Source: Borrelia turcica IST7 (GTDB lineage Bacteria; Spirochaetota; Spirochaetia; Borreliales; Borreliaceae). Taken from it: a stretch of 32,353 nt of DNA. Shown one piece after another: positions 1 to 7,567 of the stretch. The stretch is from assembly GCF_003606285.1 (NCBI RefSeq), contig NZ_CP028887.1, positions 1-32,353 of the forward strand, in the 5' to 3' direction. How positions within the stretch are numbered: position 1 is the first letter of the stretch; the number at the start of each line of letters is the position of its first letter. The position numbers were made by a program, and so were the translations under genes. The notes beneath the pieces are model-generated. The model worked only from the letters and a program-made list of their open reading frames with translations. It did no database searches and was not told the DNA's origin.

Positions 1-33
1 TTGTAATTTGTTAATAGTATATAGCTGTTGTCT

Positions 34-154
34 TAGTTTCCATTAAAAGTATCAAAGTTTCATACTAAAAGTAACAGAGTTGCCTTTAAAAGTACCAAAG
101 TTGCTTTTGCTTTTTTTATTTTGCACATAGTTTCCTTTAAAAGTATCAAAGTTG
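34..154 (+). repeat. Iteron-like direct repeats upstream of the 264-aa gene
   Basis: Four copies of an 18-bp element with consensus TTAAAAGTATCAAAGTTG lie at 43-60, 65-82, 86-103 and 137-154. The first and last also share the preceding TAGTTTCC. The first three start 22 and 21 bp apart, about two helical turns, and the fourth is 51 bp further on. The array ends 15 bp before the start codon at 169. Spacing and position look like iterons or operator sites bound by the protein encoded next to them, as at many plasmid origins. That function is inferred. Confidence 0.6.
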
Positions 155-168
155 TATAATTATTTATT

Positions 169-963
169 ATGTTTCTATTTCGTAAGTTTTTTAGAAAAAA
201 GATTCCTATTTCTATCTCTTCTCCTCCTTTACTTATTAATCACAATGAATTCTCCTTCATTTCTACTCATTTAATAAATTCTTTTTCTAAGCATCATAAA
301 TTATTGGGTATCATTATGTCAACTGGTATTCCTTTAAATCACCTTAATAATAAATCTATTTTAGCTTTTCAAAAAGATAATCATTCTTTATTCTATAAAG
401 TAGATAGTAATAGACTATTTAGAAAGTATACCCTTACTGATTCTTCCTCTATTGTTAAAGCTATTAGATTTTTAGCTCGCTCTCATGAATCTATTCATGC
501 TCGGAAAATCAATAGAATTATTAAAAGAATATTTAATCTAAATCTTACTTCCAAAAATATTCAAGATATTTATTATCTTATCTTTAAAGATAAAATTGCT
601 ATTACTTTACTAGATAACACTTTTCCTTGTATGGATTCTTTTGTCTACAACACTAAATTAGATAATATCCTGCTCGTTAATGAGCCTTTACTTGATTTAA
701 ATAAAATTTTAGCCTATATAAACTCTTTTTCTCATCTAAAATTAAATAAATCTTCTCTTGCTCTCTTTAAAAATTCTACTTCTCATATAGAAAAGTCTAT
801 TGCTTTCTTAGTTGAAGACTTTTTCAACAACAATAAGTATCGCTATAAGAATTTACATCAACTTATTTCATTTATAAACTCAAATCTTAAACAAATGGGT
901 ATTGACTATAAGTCTACTTGCAAGTCACAAAAAAAAATATTCCTGCGTCTCTTTAAATCTTAA
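169..963 (+). CDS. Unknown 264-aa basic protein behind iterons; possible replication protein
   Basis: I do not recognise this protein. It is rich in Lys, Asn, Ile, Ser and Phe, lacks a signal peptide or obvious membrane span, and has a basic N-terminus (FRKFFRKK). Residues around 108-130 (HARKINRIIKRIFNLNLTSK) are a basic helical stretch that could bind DNA. The start was chosen because it is the first Met and follows the iteron-like repeats by 15 bp; no clear Shine-Dalgarno is visible. The coding strand is unusually pyrimidine-rich (TTT, TCT, CTT codons), while most other genes here have purine-rich sense strands. The context suggests a plasmid replication initiator or a repressor, but this rests on the adjacent repeats only. 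Confidence 0.6.
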   Translation: MFLFRKFFRKKIPISISSPPLLINHNEFSFISTHLINSFSKHHKLLGIIMSTGIPLNHLNNKSILAFQKDNHSLFYKVDSNRLFRKYTLTDSSSIVKAIRFLARSHESIHARKINRIIKRIFNLNLTSKNIQDIYYLIFKDKIAITLLDNTFPCMDSFVYNTKLDNILLVNEPLLDLNKILAYINSFSHLKLNKSSLALFKNSTSHIEKSIAFLVEDFFNNNKYRYKNLHQLISFINSNLKQMGIDYKSTCKSQKKIFLRLFKS

Positions 964-1092
964 GCACTACTACTTACTCTATTCTTTTAAAAAGATAAAG
1001 AGACCCCTAAAGAATCTCTCTTGGTATCATCAAAAATAACAGTAAATAAAATAAAACTTCTATTTAGTTAGGTTTATATCTATATCTACATT

Positions 1093-1267
1093 ATATCTCT
1101 TTTTCTCTAAAATAATGATTTTGCTTCTTTAAAAGACTCCTTAGGAATCTTTTATTTATGGTGTTTATTAATCAAATGAAGATTTCATTTGATTAATAAA
1201 CATATGATAAATACAATTATATTTCTTTTTCTCTAGAATAATGACTTTTGCTTCTTTAAAAGACTCC
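1093..1267. repeat. 48-bp direct repeats flanking a perfect 19-bp-arm hairpin
   Basis: A block at 1093-1140 (ending GCTTCTTTAAAAGACTCC) recurs with few changes at 1219-1267. Between them lies a perfect inverted repeat with 19-bp arms at 1162-1180 and 1184-1202 and a 3-nt loop. The hairpin has no U-run after it. The gap between genes, 964-1323, holds this unit plus the terminator at 1269-1313 and no plausible gene. Confidence 0.75.
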
Positions 1268-1268
1268 C

Positions 1269-1313
1269 GCTTTAGGCAGAAAATTTAAAACATACAAATT
1301 TCCTGCCTAAAGC
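1269..1313 (-). terminator. Hairpin terminator after the minus-strand lipoprotein gene
   Basis: Perfect 11-bp arms (GCTTTAGGCAG and its complement) at 1269-1279 and 1303-1313 enclose a 23-nt AT-rich loop. The hairpin lies just past the stop codon of the minus-strand gene ending at 1324, and on that strand it is followed by GGGAGTCTTTT. Confidence 0.6.
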
Positions 1314-1323
1314 AAAGCCCCAC

Positions 1324-2097
1324 CTATACAGGTATTCTAAACTTTCTATTCTCACTAGATGCTTCTGGATATCTAGTAAACACTTCCTTCATAAATTCAT
1401 TAAAAACCCTAGCATCAAGTCCTATTCTATATGCCTTAACAATTCCACCAATCTTAACTGTTATTTTTGCTTTCAAACTTTCCCAACTACCTCCCTTATG
1501 CTGCCCTGCTATTACTCCTATAATCTCTTCCCCTCCATTTGGAGACAGCGCATTCAGTATTCCAAAAGGATACACATTATTACCTTCCCTTTCTGCTGAT
1601 TTCTCTACTCGAGGGATTTCAAATGTTCCTCCCCTCTTATTAAAGTTAAGTTTTGGGTAGTCTGTTAACACAAATGATATTACCTCAACGCTATTACCAC
1701 TATCTATGCTTTCAAACATTATTAAGGGCATAACATACTTACTACTTTCATTGTTATACTTAACTGGCGTTACTGAAATCGAATAACCAAGTCTTCCCTT
1801 CAATGTCTTTATTACCTTACCCTTCCAACTCCTAATTTCAACAGGCTTCGTCTTAATCCAATTAATATAACATGTTCTGCATTTGCTAAATAAAGAAACA
1901 GCCCAATGAGTTGCATCTAAACATCTCTCTGTCTTCCCCTCAACAACTTCAAAACTAACTCCCTCTTCCCTAGAGACTTTACTACTTGTCTTAACAGCAG
2001 CTACTACAACATCCTCTTCTTCTACAGAATCAACATCTTCCTTCCCTAAATTACATCCCATAATTATTATTAGTATTAATAAGGTTGGTCTTCTCAT
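1324..2097 (-). CDS. Putative lipoprotein, unknown family
   Basis: 257-aa predicted lipoprotein. A short N-terminal signal (MRRPTLLILIIIMGC) ends in a Borrelia-type lipobox with the lipidated Cys at residue 15. An acidic tether follows (about residues 19-31), then a folded-looking domain with three Cys near residues 59-76 (the last two as CRTC) and mixed beta/alpha composition. The start is supported by AGGAGT 7 nt upstream. It is transcribed divergently from the small acidic lipoprotein at 2258, and the two genes share a mirrored leader sequence. It is probably surface or periplasmic. I cannot assign a function. Confidence 0.75.
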   Translation of the reverse strand: MRRPTLLILIIIMGCNLGKEDVDSVEEEDVVVAAVKTSSKVSREEGVSFEVVEGKTERCLDATHWAVSLFSKCRTCYINWIKTKPVEIRSWKGKVIKTLKGRLGYSISVTPVKYNNESSKYVMPLIMFESIDSGNSVEVISFVLTDYPKLNFNKRGGTFEIPRVEKSAEREGNNVYPFGILNALSPNGGEEIIGVIAGQHKGGSWESLKAKITVKIGGIVKAYRIGLDARVFNEFMKEVFTRYPEASSENRKFRIPV

Positions 2098-2103
2098 AAA
2101 ATT

Positions 2104-2253
2104 ACTCCTAAAAGGTAAATTAATAATATATATATCCCAAATTCTCTCTTTTTCTATATATATCTTGCTTGCTCTATAGAGAAAGTATTAACATAGTTAT
2201 TCCTACAGAAATGCAGTATCTTTACTTTTAACTTAAATTTACCTTTTAGGAGT
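2104..2253. promoter_or_regulatory. Divergent promoter region with mirrored 18-bp leader/RBS elements
   Basis: The sequence AATTTACCTTTTAGGAGT occurs at 2236-2253 on the plus strand and, exactly inverted, at 2104-2121. Each copy ends in the AGGAG ribosome binding site of the gene it faces. Identity extends beyond the RBS core, so the two divergent lipoprotein genes have the same immediate 5' leader. Confidence 0.65.
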
Positions 2254-2257
2254 TTTT

Positions 2258-2605
2258 ATGAAAAAATTTTCCCTTTTATTTTTGCTTGCCCTTGCAACTA
2301 GCCTAGCACTATTTGCTTCCTGTTCTCAAGACGTGGCAGATTTTGCTGATGAGATGGAGGAGGAGGAGATTGAATTAGCTGAGGCTGACGAGGACGATGA
2401 GGATGATGACGAGGAAGAAGGGGTTGAAGAGGTTGTTGAGGTAGCTGATTCTAGTGATACATCAAGTCAGACAGAAGTGCCTAAAGCTACTAGTTTGGGT
2501 GGAGCTGTTAAGGGTTTGGCATCTGCTGTCTTCGCTCCAGTCACATCCATACTTAGTGGTCTTAGTGGCTTTTTTAGTAGTAGTGATAACTCTTCTAAGA
2601 AGTGA
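2258..2605 (+). CDS. Small acidic lipoprotein
   Basis: 115-aa predicted lipoprotein. The signal peptide (MKKFSLLFLLALATSLALFASC) ends at Cys22. Residues about 26-65 are almost all Asp/Glu with a few hydrophobics, a very acidic tether. The C-terminal 35-40 residues are Gly/Ser/Ala/Leu-rich (KATSLGGAVKGLASAVF then SILSGLSGFFSSS), possibly an amphipathic membrane-associating helix. The start follows AGGAG by 7 nt. A 12-bp-arm hairpin follows the stop. I do not know the family; the charge pattern suggests a small surface lipoprotein. Confidence 0.75.
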   Translation: MKKFSLLFLLALATSLALFASCSQDVADFADEMEEEEIELAEADEDDEDDDEEEGVEEVVEVADSSDTSSQTEVPKATSLGGAVKGLASAVFAPVTSILSGLSGFFSSSDNSSKK

Positions 2606-2639
2606 TTTAAGTAGTCTCTTCTCTTCTAGACTACTTAAA
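2606..2639 (+). terminator. 12-bp-arm hairpin after the acidic lipoprotein gene
   Basis: Perfect inverted repeat TTTAAGTAGTCT / AGACTACTTAAA at 2606-2617 and 2628-2639, with a 10-nt loop, starting at the base after the stop codon. There is no strong U-run, so it may terminate weakly or stabilise the mRNA 3' end. Confidence 0.6.
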
Positions 2640-2709
2640 GTAAAGTGTTATTCTTAACTTCTGCACTATAATAATTAACACAATAGAAACTTAAGGGAGA
2701 CACATCCTT

Positions 2710-3072
2710 CTAGTTTAATATATACTTTTCTAAATCGTTCTTAATACTACCATTATCTTTGTTAGTAATACCTTTTTCAAGGTCTTCCAACTTACCAATA
2801 ATACCATAAGCCTCATCCTGAGCTCGCTTAGCATTATCTCTTAAATCTCCAGTAACGAGTAGGAATTTATGTAATCGGATTGGTTTTTGTGTCCTACGTA
2901 GCTCCGCATGTTGTAGAGCTTCTTCTTTAGTCATATAAAGTTCTTGTTGTAACTGTCTTTCTTGCTCTTCATATTGAGCTTTTATCTTCTTTTCATCATC
3001 ACCTAAATTTAGCGTACAGCTAAGAAAAAGTGATAAAAATAAGTTAGTTAAAACAAATTTGTTATACTGCAT
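2710..3072 (-). CDS. Small helical lipoprotein, unknown
   Basis: 120-aa predicted lipoprotein with signal peptide MQYNKFVLTNLFLSLFLSC (lipidated Cys19). The mature part is strongly charged and helical, with a Gln/Glu-rich coiled-coil-like stretch (residues about 27-48, EEQERQLQQEL) and a second helix ending in DLEKGITNKDNG. AGGAGA 7 nt upstream supports the start. It resembles the short helical surface lipoproteins common on Borrelia plasmids, but I cannot place it in a named family. Its length suggests either a small intact protein or one that has lost its C-terminus. Confidence 0.65.
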   Translation of the reverse strand: MQYNKFVLTNLFLSLFLSCTLNLGDDEKKIKAQYEEQERQLQQELYMTKEEALQHAELRRTQKPIRLHKFLLVTGDLRDNAKRAQDEAYGIIGKLEDLEKGITNKDNGSIKNDLEKYILN

Positions 3073-3081
3073 AAGAATCTC

Positions 3082-3420
3082 CTGTTAAAACATGACCCTA
3101 AAAAGAGGTATATTAAAGATATTATTGTTGGCTCAACAAAACTTAGTAAGCTAATAGAATCACAAAAGAAATTGGGTTACAAAGAAGACGTACAGTTTGA
3201 TTTTCAGTATGAAAACATAAATAAACTTAAGAACAATTTAGAGCTGTTGTGTGATATTGTCAGGGGTTACCTTGGTGGGAATCTCTCTAAGATTACTGTA
3301 GATGGTCTTCAAAAAGACGCAGTCACTAAAGCCATTGATGGTGTTGTGTTAATAAATAAGACATTAGCTCGTATTAAGATAATAGCAGAGTTAGTATTTC
3401 TATTATACTTAACGAATTAG
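3082..3420 (+). pseudogene. Gene fragment without a normal start
   Basis: An open frame runs from about 3082 to 3420 without ATG, GTG or a good RBS. The only initiator, TTG at 3172, gives 82 aa and has no Shine-Dalgarno. The translated text before it (RYIKDIIVGSTKLSKLIESQ) continues smoothly, so coding sense predates this TTG. The protein is helical (NINKLKNNLELLCDIVRGYL, then DGVVLINKTLARIKIIAELV). This looks like the 3' end of a larger gene whose 5' part was lost; the upstream DNA is now the promoter and RBS of the divergent lipoprotein gene. Family unknown. A terminator follows at 3463. Confidence 0.5.
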
Positions 3421-3462
3421 AAAAAGAAGATACGGCATGTAATAGTCAAAAATATTCTAATC

Positions 3463-3494
3463 AAAAGCCTAGGGTTATGTCCTTAGGCTTTTTC
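3463..3494 (+). terminator. Rho-independent terminator
   Basis: AAAAGCCTAGGG / CCTTAGGCTTTT form a nearly perfect stem (one G-U pair) with a 6-nt loop followed by TTTCTTT. It lies 43 bp past the fragment ending at 3420. Confidence 0.7.
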
Positions 3495-4123
3495 TTTAAA
3501 ACACAAGTTTAAAAGACTTATCTTTTGAAGTATTACTTGCATAAAAACTCAATAGACAACAAAAAAGGTTCACCGACATGAACCTAAAACGCTTAAGTAA
3601 TTTCTAAATCAATAAGAGTAGGAAAGGCACACCCTCTACTCCTACTGATATTGTCAACATCATCTTCACCTTTAACAACCTCAATCCTTCTTTCCTTCTC
3701 CCATAACCTTAATCCTCTACAATTAAGATACTTACAATAAAAATATCTCTAAATGTAGAAACTATCTTGATTTTAGTTAAACTTTTTCACTAAATTTTAA
3801 TTATTATGATTTAAAGTGTATATAATTAATTTTAAGAGGTTACTCTTAGTGACATACGCCGCCTAGGTTTTACTCGCTTGTTAACCTCCTAATATAAGTT
3901 GAATTTTTAATTTAGGGTATTTTATATACCCTAAATTACATCAAAATACTATTTAAAACAATATATAAACCTACGCTCTTTATTATTACACTAAAATTTA
4001 AAACACCCACCCTGTTCCTGTTTTTAAGAAAAACTAATATTGATATAATATTTAAATTAAGAGTATAACTCTTAATTTAATGTAATATGCTTCATCTTTG
4101 TTTTATATGTAAGGAGGGGACAT
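3495..4123. other. Non-coding stretch with two 13-bp-arm inverted repeats
   Basis: No gene is supported here. Visible structures are a weak hairpin at 3566-3585 (AGGTTCA/TGAACCT), a perfect inverted repeat with 13-bp arms at 3908-3920 and 3926-3938 (TAATTTAGGGTAT, loop 5 nt), and a second perfect one at 4052-4064 and 4068-4080 (TTAAATTAAGAGT, loop 3 nt). The last begins 3 bp after a TATAAT box at 4044-4049, where a repressor bound to it could block transcription of the genes at 4124 and 4177. Confidence 0.55.
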
Positions 4124-4174
4124 ATGAGTATCATACAAAAAGAAAACCTTTATTTATCTTTAGTGAGTAGGTAA
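4124..4174 (+). CDS. 16-codon leader ORF
   Basis: ATG at 4124 is preceded by a strong ribosome binding site (AAGGAGGGG, 4111-4119) and opens a 16-codon frame (MSIIQKENLYLSLVSR) ending TAA at 4172-4174. The next gene begins 2 nt later at 4177, with no comparable RBS of its own. The arrangement suggests that translation of the leader feeds the membrane-protein gene by reinitiation. The peptide may have no function itself; alternatively it is a truncated gene start. Confidence 0.5.
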   Translation: MSIIQKENLYLSLVSR

Positions 4175-4176
4175 GT

Positions 4177-4431
4177 ATGATTAGATTAATTTATGGTGTT
4201 ATTAAAGCTAATGGTCGTTTTATGGCTTACCTAGATAGAATTGACCCAGCAGGTGTCTTTAAGTCATTCATAGGATTCTTATTGTTTGGGATCCTTTATT
4301 TTACGTTTTGCTATCTCTATACATTGCCTCTTTATAGGCATGATAAGCTACTAGATGAGTTTTTCTCAGCAGCAAAGGTAAATTACGCTAGGAATTTGTA
4401 TGAAGAGTATAAGGAATCAGGATTAAAATAG
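4177..4431 (+). CDS. Small single-span membrane protein
   Basis: 84-aa protein with a basic N-terminus (MIRLIYGVIKANGR), one long hydrophobic segment at about residues 30-52 (SFIGFLLFGILYFTFCYLYT) and a charged C-terminal tail (DKLLDEFFSAAKVNYARNLY). Its start is 2 nt past the stop of the 16-codon leader ORF. Small one-span proteins in Borrelia phage-derived regions include holin-like proteins such as BlyA, but I see no specific match. A terminator lies downstream at 4549-4573. Confidence 0.6.
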   Translation: MIRLIYGVIKANGRFMAYLDRIDPAGVFKSFIGFLLFGILYFTFCYLYTLPLYRHDKLLDEFFSAAKVNYARNLYEEYKESGLK

Positions 4432-4548
4432 AATATTATTCTTGTAGAATTTGTTTACTATAACTTTAAAAGTTAATATAAAATAGATATGTTACATTAA
4501 ATAAAAGAGAGTTTATTACTCTAATGCACAACTTCACATAAAAAAAAG

Positions 4549-4573
4549 TAGACAGGCCTTTAGGGTCTGTCTA
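4549..4573 (+). terminator. Terminator downstream of the small membrane-protein gene
   Basis: TAGACAGGCC pairs with GGTCTGTCTA (one G-U pair), followed by TCTTTTTT on the plus strand and preceded by an A-run on the other, so it could act in both directions. Confidence 0.65.
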
Positions 4574-5215
4574 TCTTTTTTGAAAAAATATATATCACAC
4601 TCTTTAATAAGAGCATTAATAAGAGAATTAAATTATATAATAATTATTTTTAAAAACATAATAATAAGCTCACTGTTACTTAATAACTAGTAACAACAAG
4701 CCTATTATCATGACAAATACTAATGTAACTAAACCATGGAGGTTTTTTTTTGAATTAAAAACCCAAAAAAAACTATTATTTCTAGTTACTTCCTTTAATA
4801 TTAAACCAAATCTATCCAAATGCTCACACTCTCTTTGCACAAAAAGAGAATATTTTAAACAAATCCTGTGATTTTCTTTAAAATACACTATATTTATTAT
4901 TAATTCATAATTATTTCATCTTATATTCTTTATCTCGATTGTGGGAATAAAGGATTATCCCCTATAAATATAAAAGTAATTACTTTTATACCTTACTAGT
5001 TTAAAACAAACAAAAAACCTAGGCTTTGGCTATACAAAGTTTAGGCTTTTTGTTTGCTCTAATGCACTTATTGAGTTAAAAAGTGCTCTTAAAAAGAACA
5101 AACACACCCTTGGGTGTGTTCTTAATTTAAAAATTTAAAAGAATTTTATTTATACTACAGAATAATTCAATTTAAATACAAAACAAGTAGTATTAAATAA
5201 ACCGGCAAATTAAAT
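4574..5215. other. Intergenic stretch with two terminator hairpins
   Basis: I support no gene here. An imperfect terminator-like stem spans about 5008-5053 (A-run, CCTAGGCTTTG, then CAAAGTTTAGG, T-run). A strong one lies at 5101-5120 (AACACACCC, TT loop, GGGTGTGTT). Read on the minus strand, the latter is followed by TGTTCTTTTT and would terminate the operon ending at 5216. Confidence 0.65.
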
Positions 5216-5851
5216 TTAAGACTCCCTTCTATTAGCCTCTTGTTTATTCTTCTTATTAGGAATCTTTGGCTCTGGGGGTGTAGCATCCCTAGATGCAGCC
5301 TCACCCTCAGGCGGCACTACCTTCTTCCCCTTCCCCTTAGGTGTGCTGCCTACTAGGCTAGCATCACTGCCTAAAGAATTAGGTTGTGGGGCAGGTGACC
5401 CTGCTGCTACTCTTACCTGTTCTTGTCTAGGCTGATCTTGTATACTCCCAACAACTGGCTCCCCTACTTCTTGTGGTTGTGGGGGTACTTTTGCTTGTGG
5501 CTTTGGCGCATCCCTTTTAACTAACCTTGATAAGAATACTTGTTTGAAATCTTTGTAAAGAGTTTCTAGAATTTTATTAAATCTAAAACAAATCTTTGTC
5601 TCACATATATATTCCCTATCATCAACCTTGCGTATTATAATGTCTCCTGCTTCCTTATACTTCTTAGAAGCCCATTCACGCACATACTCATAAATGTAGT
5701 CATAATTCATATCTTGTGGTTTAAGCACCGGAAAGTTAGTAATATTAGCATCTCCTCTTTTATTTTGTATCTCATCACTCATATATGTATTCCAAAATAT
5801 GTCTCGTCTTACAGTTGCTCTTCGTGCTAAATATTTAAGTGGAAATCTCAT
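5216..5851 (-). CDS. Proline-rich-tailed partner of the plasmid-maintenance gene
   Basis: 211 aa. The N-terminal half (about residues 1-112) is basic and looks folded (MRFPLKYLARRATVRRDIFW; YICETKICFRFNKILETLYK). The C-terminal half is low-complexity and rich in Pro, Gln, Gly, Ser and Lys, ending PNKKNKQEANRRES. The start codon overlaps the upstream gene's stop as ATGA, and GGAGG lies 7 nt before it, so the two genes are translationally coupled. I do not recognise the family. Coupling to a replication or maintenance-type gene suggests a role in plasmid replication, possibly with the disordered tail as a linker. Confidence 0.65.
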   Translation of the reverse strand: MRFPLKYLARRATVRRDIFWNTYMSDEIQNKRGDANITNFPVLKPQDMNYDYIYEYVREWASKKYKEAGDIIIRKVDDREYICETKICFRFNKILETLYKDFKQVFLSRLVKRDAPKPQAKVPPQPQEVGEPVVGSIQDQPRQEQVRVAAGSPAPQPNSLGSDASLVGSTPKGKGKKVVPPEGEAASRDATPPEPKIPNKKNKQEANRRES

Positions 5852-7416
5852 CTTGCTACCTCCGTATATTCCCTATTTGTGTTATTTTCTAAATAATTGT
5901 TTTCATACCGACATAAATTTTCTATCGCAAGTCCCTTAGTAGTCTTAAATCCTTCACTAGTAGTTAAGTTGATTGCAAGACCTACTCTGCCTTCATTACT
6001 CTCACTCTTAGTTGCTATTTTAGTGTCAATCTTCATGTCAGGTTCACTGTCTCCAATATTCTGCTTTCTATCAAGTATGTCTAGTAAGGAGTAGTAGTAG
6101 AAATTGTTGATAATACCTTTATAGCTTAGCCTGTCTCCAAGTTTATCAATAAATTTCTTAATTATTGGTGCAATTGTGCTTCTGCTTGTCTTTCTCGTTA
6201 TTGTAAGCTGTGCTAGTAATATGCTAAATATATTATCCCTAAGCTCTCTTTTTTGCTCACGCACATTTGTGTCTCTGCCCTCTTCTTTGTCTTTTATCGT
6301 CTTTCTTTGCTTACTTACCTGTCTGCTGCTCTTAATAGGCATAACATTTTCTTTATATTTGTGAGGATACTTGTCTTTAAACCTTCCTTCCCAAATAACC
6401 TCATAATCACTAATAATTCCATCGACTCTTCTCATCATCATCCACACTTTTCCCTTATACCTGCTTAAGAATTGTTCCATAAAGTGATCTGTAATATGCT
6501 CTATTTTGTAATCTCTTGTGTATTCACAAAGAGCAGTTTCAAGATTACACAATGCATTCTCATATGTATCCTTGTTATTGCTATTCTCCCTTAATTTCAT
6601 CATGTATGAATTTTCTATGCTGTACTGGCTAGCTAACCTCTCCTCTACTCCATTCTTTTGTCCCGTCTTTTCTTTCTGTCTTTCTTTAGTAAGCATTTCT
6701 CTAGAATTCTTTTTATATTTATAGTTATTTTTAGGTTTAAAAAGATGCGGGTCCTTCTCATCCGACTTTATATCTTTACACTTAATTATCTCTGCTTCAT
6801 CACGCTTTCTCTTCTCTTTATTCTCTTCTACTTCCTTTAGTATCGCTCTTGTCTTCTCTTTATCAAACTCTACATTTGCTATACGCTTGTCAAGGTCTCC
6901 AATAATTATTTTGTCTGCTAGCTCTTCTTTAAGTAGTTTTATGACTTCATCATGTATGATATCTCTGTATTTGTCTGCTAGCTCCATGTTTTGAATATAA
7001 AAGGATAGACTTCCCCTACCAACACCAAATCTTACAGTTTCTGTCTTAAGCAGTTCTATCTTATTCATAAGCTTAATGTCTCTTTGTATTGTTCTGCTGC
7101 ATACAGGCTTTTCGTTGTCTCTTTTAAGTAAGTCATTAGACATGGCAAGAATATCTTTTGCAGAATATTGCATATTATCAGATTTATATTCCCTATTCTT
7201 TGCATTTATTGACCAGTATATTTTACGCATCCTTGAAATGCGTAAAAGCTTCTTTCCTATCATTGATTTAACTTGATACATTGTAATTTCGCTGCAACTT
7301 TTCCTGCTTTTATTCTCATTTTCTCTAACTAGTTCATTGAGTATTCGTATTTTTTCTACTTTTTGTGGGTTTTGGTAGGTCTTTTTATTGTATTTTCCAT
7401 CTTTTTTTGATATCAT
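5848..7416 (-). CDS. Putative plasmid maintenance/replication protein (PF57/62-like logic)
   Basis: 522 aa, very basic. Residues about 84-146 resemble the N-terminal domain of Borrelia plasmid maintenance proteins: MQYSAKDILAMSNDLLKRDN, then a helix-turn-helix-like SRTIQRDIKLMNKIELLKTE and a wing-like RFGVGRGSLSFYIQ. A long charged helical region follows (about 150-290), then a second domain with KVWMMMRRVDGIISDYEV and SFYYYSLLDI-type helices. Expected role is origin recognition or plasmid replication; only the winged-helix-like part supports this, and the protein is longer than usual PF57/62 members. It heads a two-gene operon. Start ATG follows AGGATG; a 9-bp inverted repeat lies in the leader. 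Confidence 0.6.
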   Translation of the reverse strand: MISKKDGKYNKKTYQNPQKVEKIRILNELVRENENKSRKSCSEITMYQVKSMIGKKLLRISRMRKIYWSINAKNREYKSDNMQYSAKDILAMSNDLLKRDNEKPVCSRTIQRDIKLMNKIELLKTETVRFGVGRGSLSFYIQNMELADKYRDIIHDEVIKLLKEELADKIIIGDLDKRIANVEFDKEKTRAILKEVEENKEKRKRDEAEIIKCKDIKSDEKDPHLFKPKNNYKYKKNSREMLTKERQKEKTGQKNGVEERLASQYSIENSYMMKLRENSNNKDTYENALCNLETALCEYTRDYKIEHITDHFMEQFLSRYKGKVWMMMRRVDGIISDYEVIWEGRFKDKYPHKYKENVMPIKSSRQVSKQRKTIKDKEEGRDTNVREQKRELRDNIFSILLAQLTITRKTSRSTIAPIIKKFIDKLGDRLSYKGIINNFYYYSLLDILDRKQNIGDSEPDMKIDTKIATKSESNEGRVGLAINLTTSEGFKTTKGLAIENLCRYENNYLENNTNREYTEVAR

Positions 7417-7432
7417 GAAAACATCCTATATT

Positions 7433-7467
7433 AATCAGGACGGTTAAATTTTGGTTGTGTCCTGATT
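7433..7467 (-). promoter_or_regulatory. Inverted repeat in the leader of the maintenance operon
   Basis: Perfect 9-bp arms AATCAGGAC (7433-7441) and GTCCTGATT (7459-7467) with a 17-nt spacer lie 17-51 bp upstream of the start codon at 7416. Position suits an operator for autoregulation or an RNA hairpin affecting translation. Confidence 0.5.
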
Positions 7468-7472
7468 TTGCC

Positions 7473-7567
7473 AGTCTTAATAGCTGTAAACTAATTAAGA
7501 CTTTTTTTATTTATTATATACAAAAAGTTCCAGTCTGACTAGATGCTAGATTAGACTGTCTTTTTTT
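7473..7567 (+). terminator. Two tandem plus-strand terminators
   Basis: The first has arms AGTCTTAAT (7473-7481) and ATTAAGACT (7494-7502) followed by TTTTTTTAT. The second, at 7531-7567, is an imperfect stem from CAGTCTGACTAG to CTAGATTAGACTG followed by TCTTTTTTT. Both have U-runs on the plus strand, yet no plus-strand gene ends here. Confidence 0.65.

Noticed and set aside
1162-1202. Perfect hairpin considered as a replicated telomere (resolvase target)
   Set aside because: It lacks recognisable Borrelia telomere box sequences and is interrupted by a 3-nt loop between flanking direct repeats.
4676-4888. 70-codon minus-strand frame ending in a hydrophobic segment
   Set aside because: GTG start without RBS, a stop codon only about 10 codons upstream, and no family resemblance; it sits in AT-rich intergenic DNA.
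5897-7276. Several plus-strand frames of 60-71 codons rich in Leu, Ser and Phe
   Set aside because: They are antisense shadows of the 522-aa minus-strand gene.
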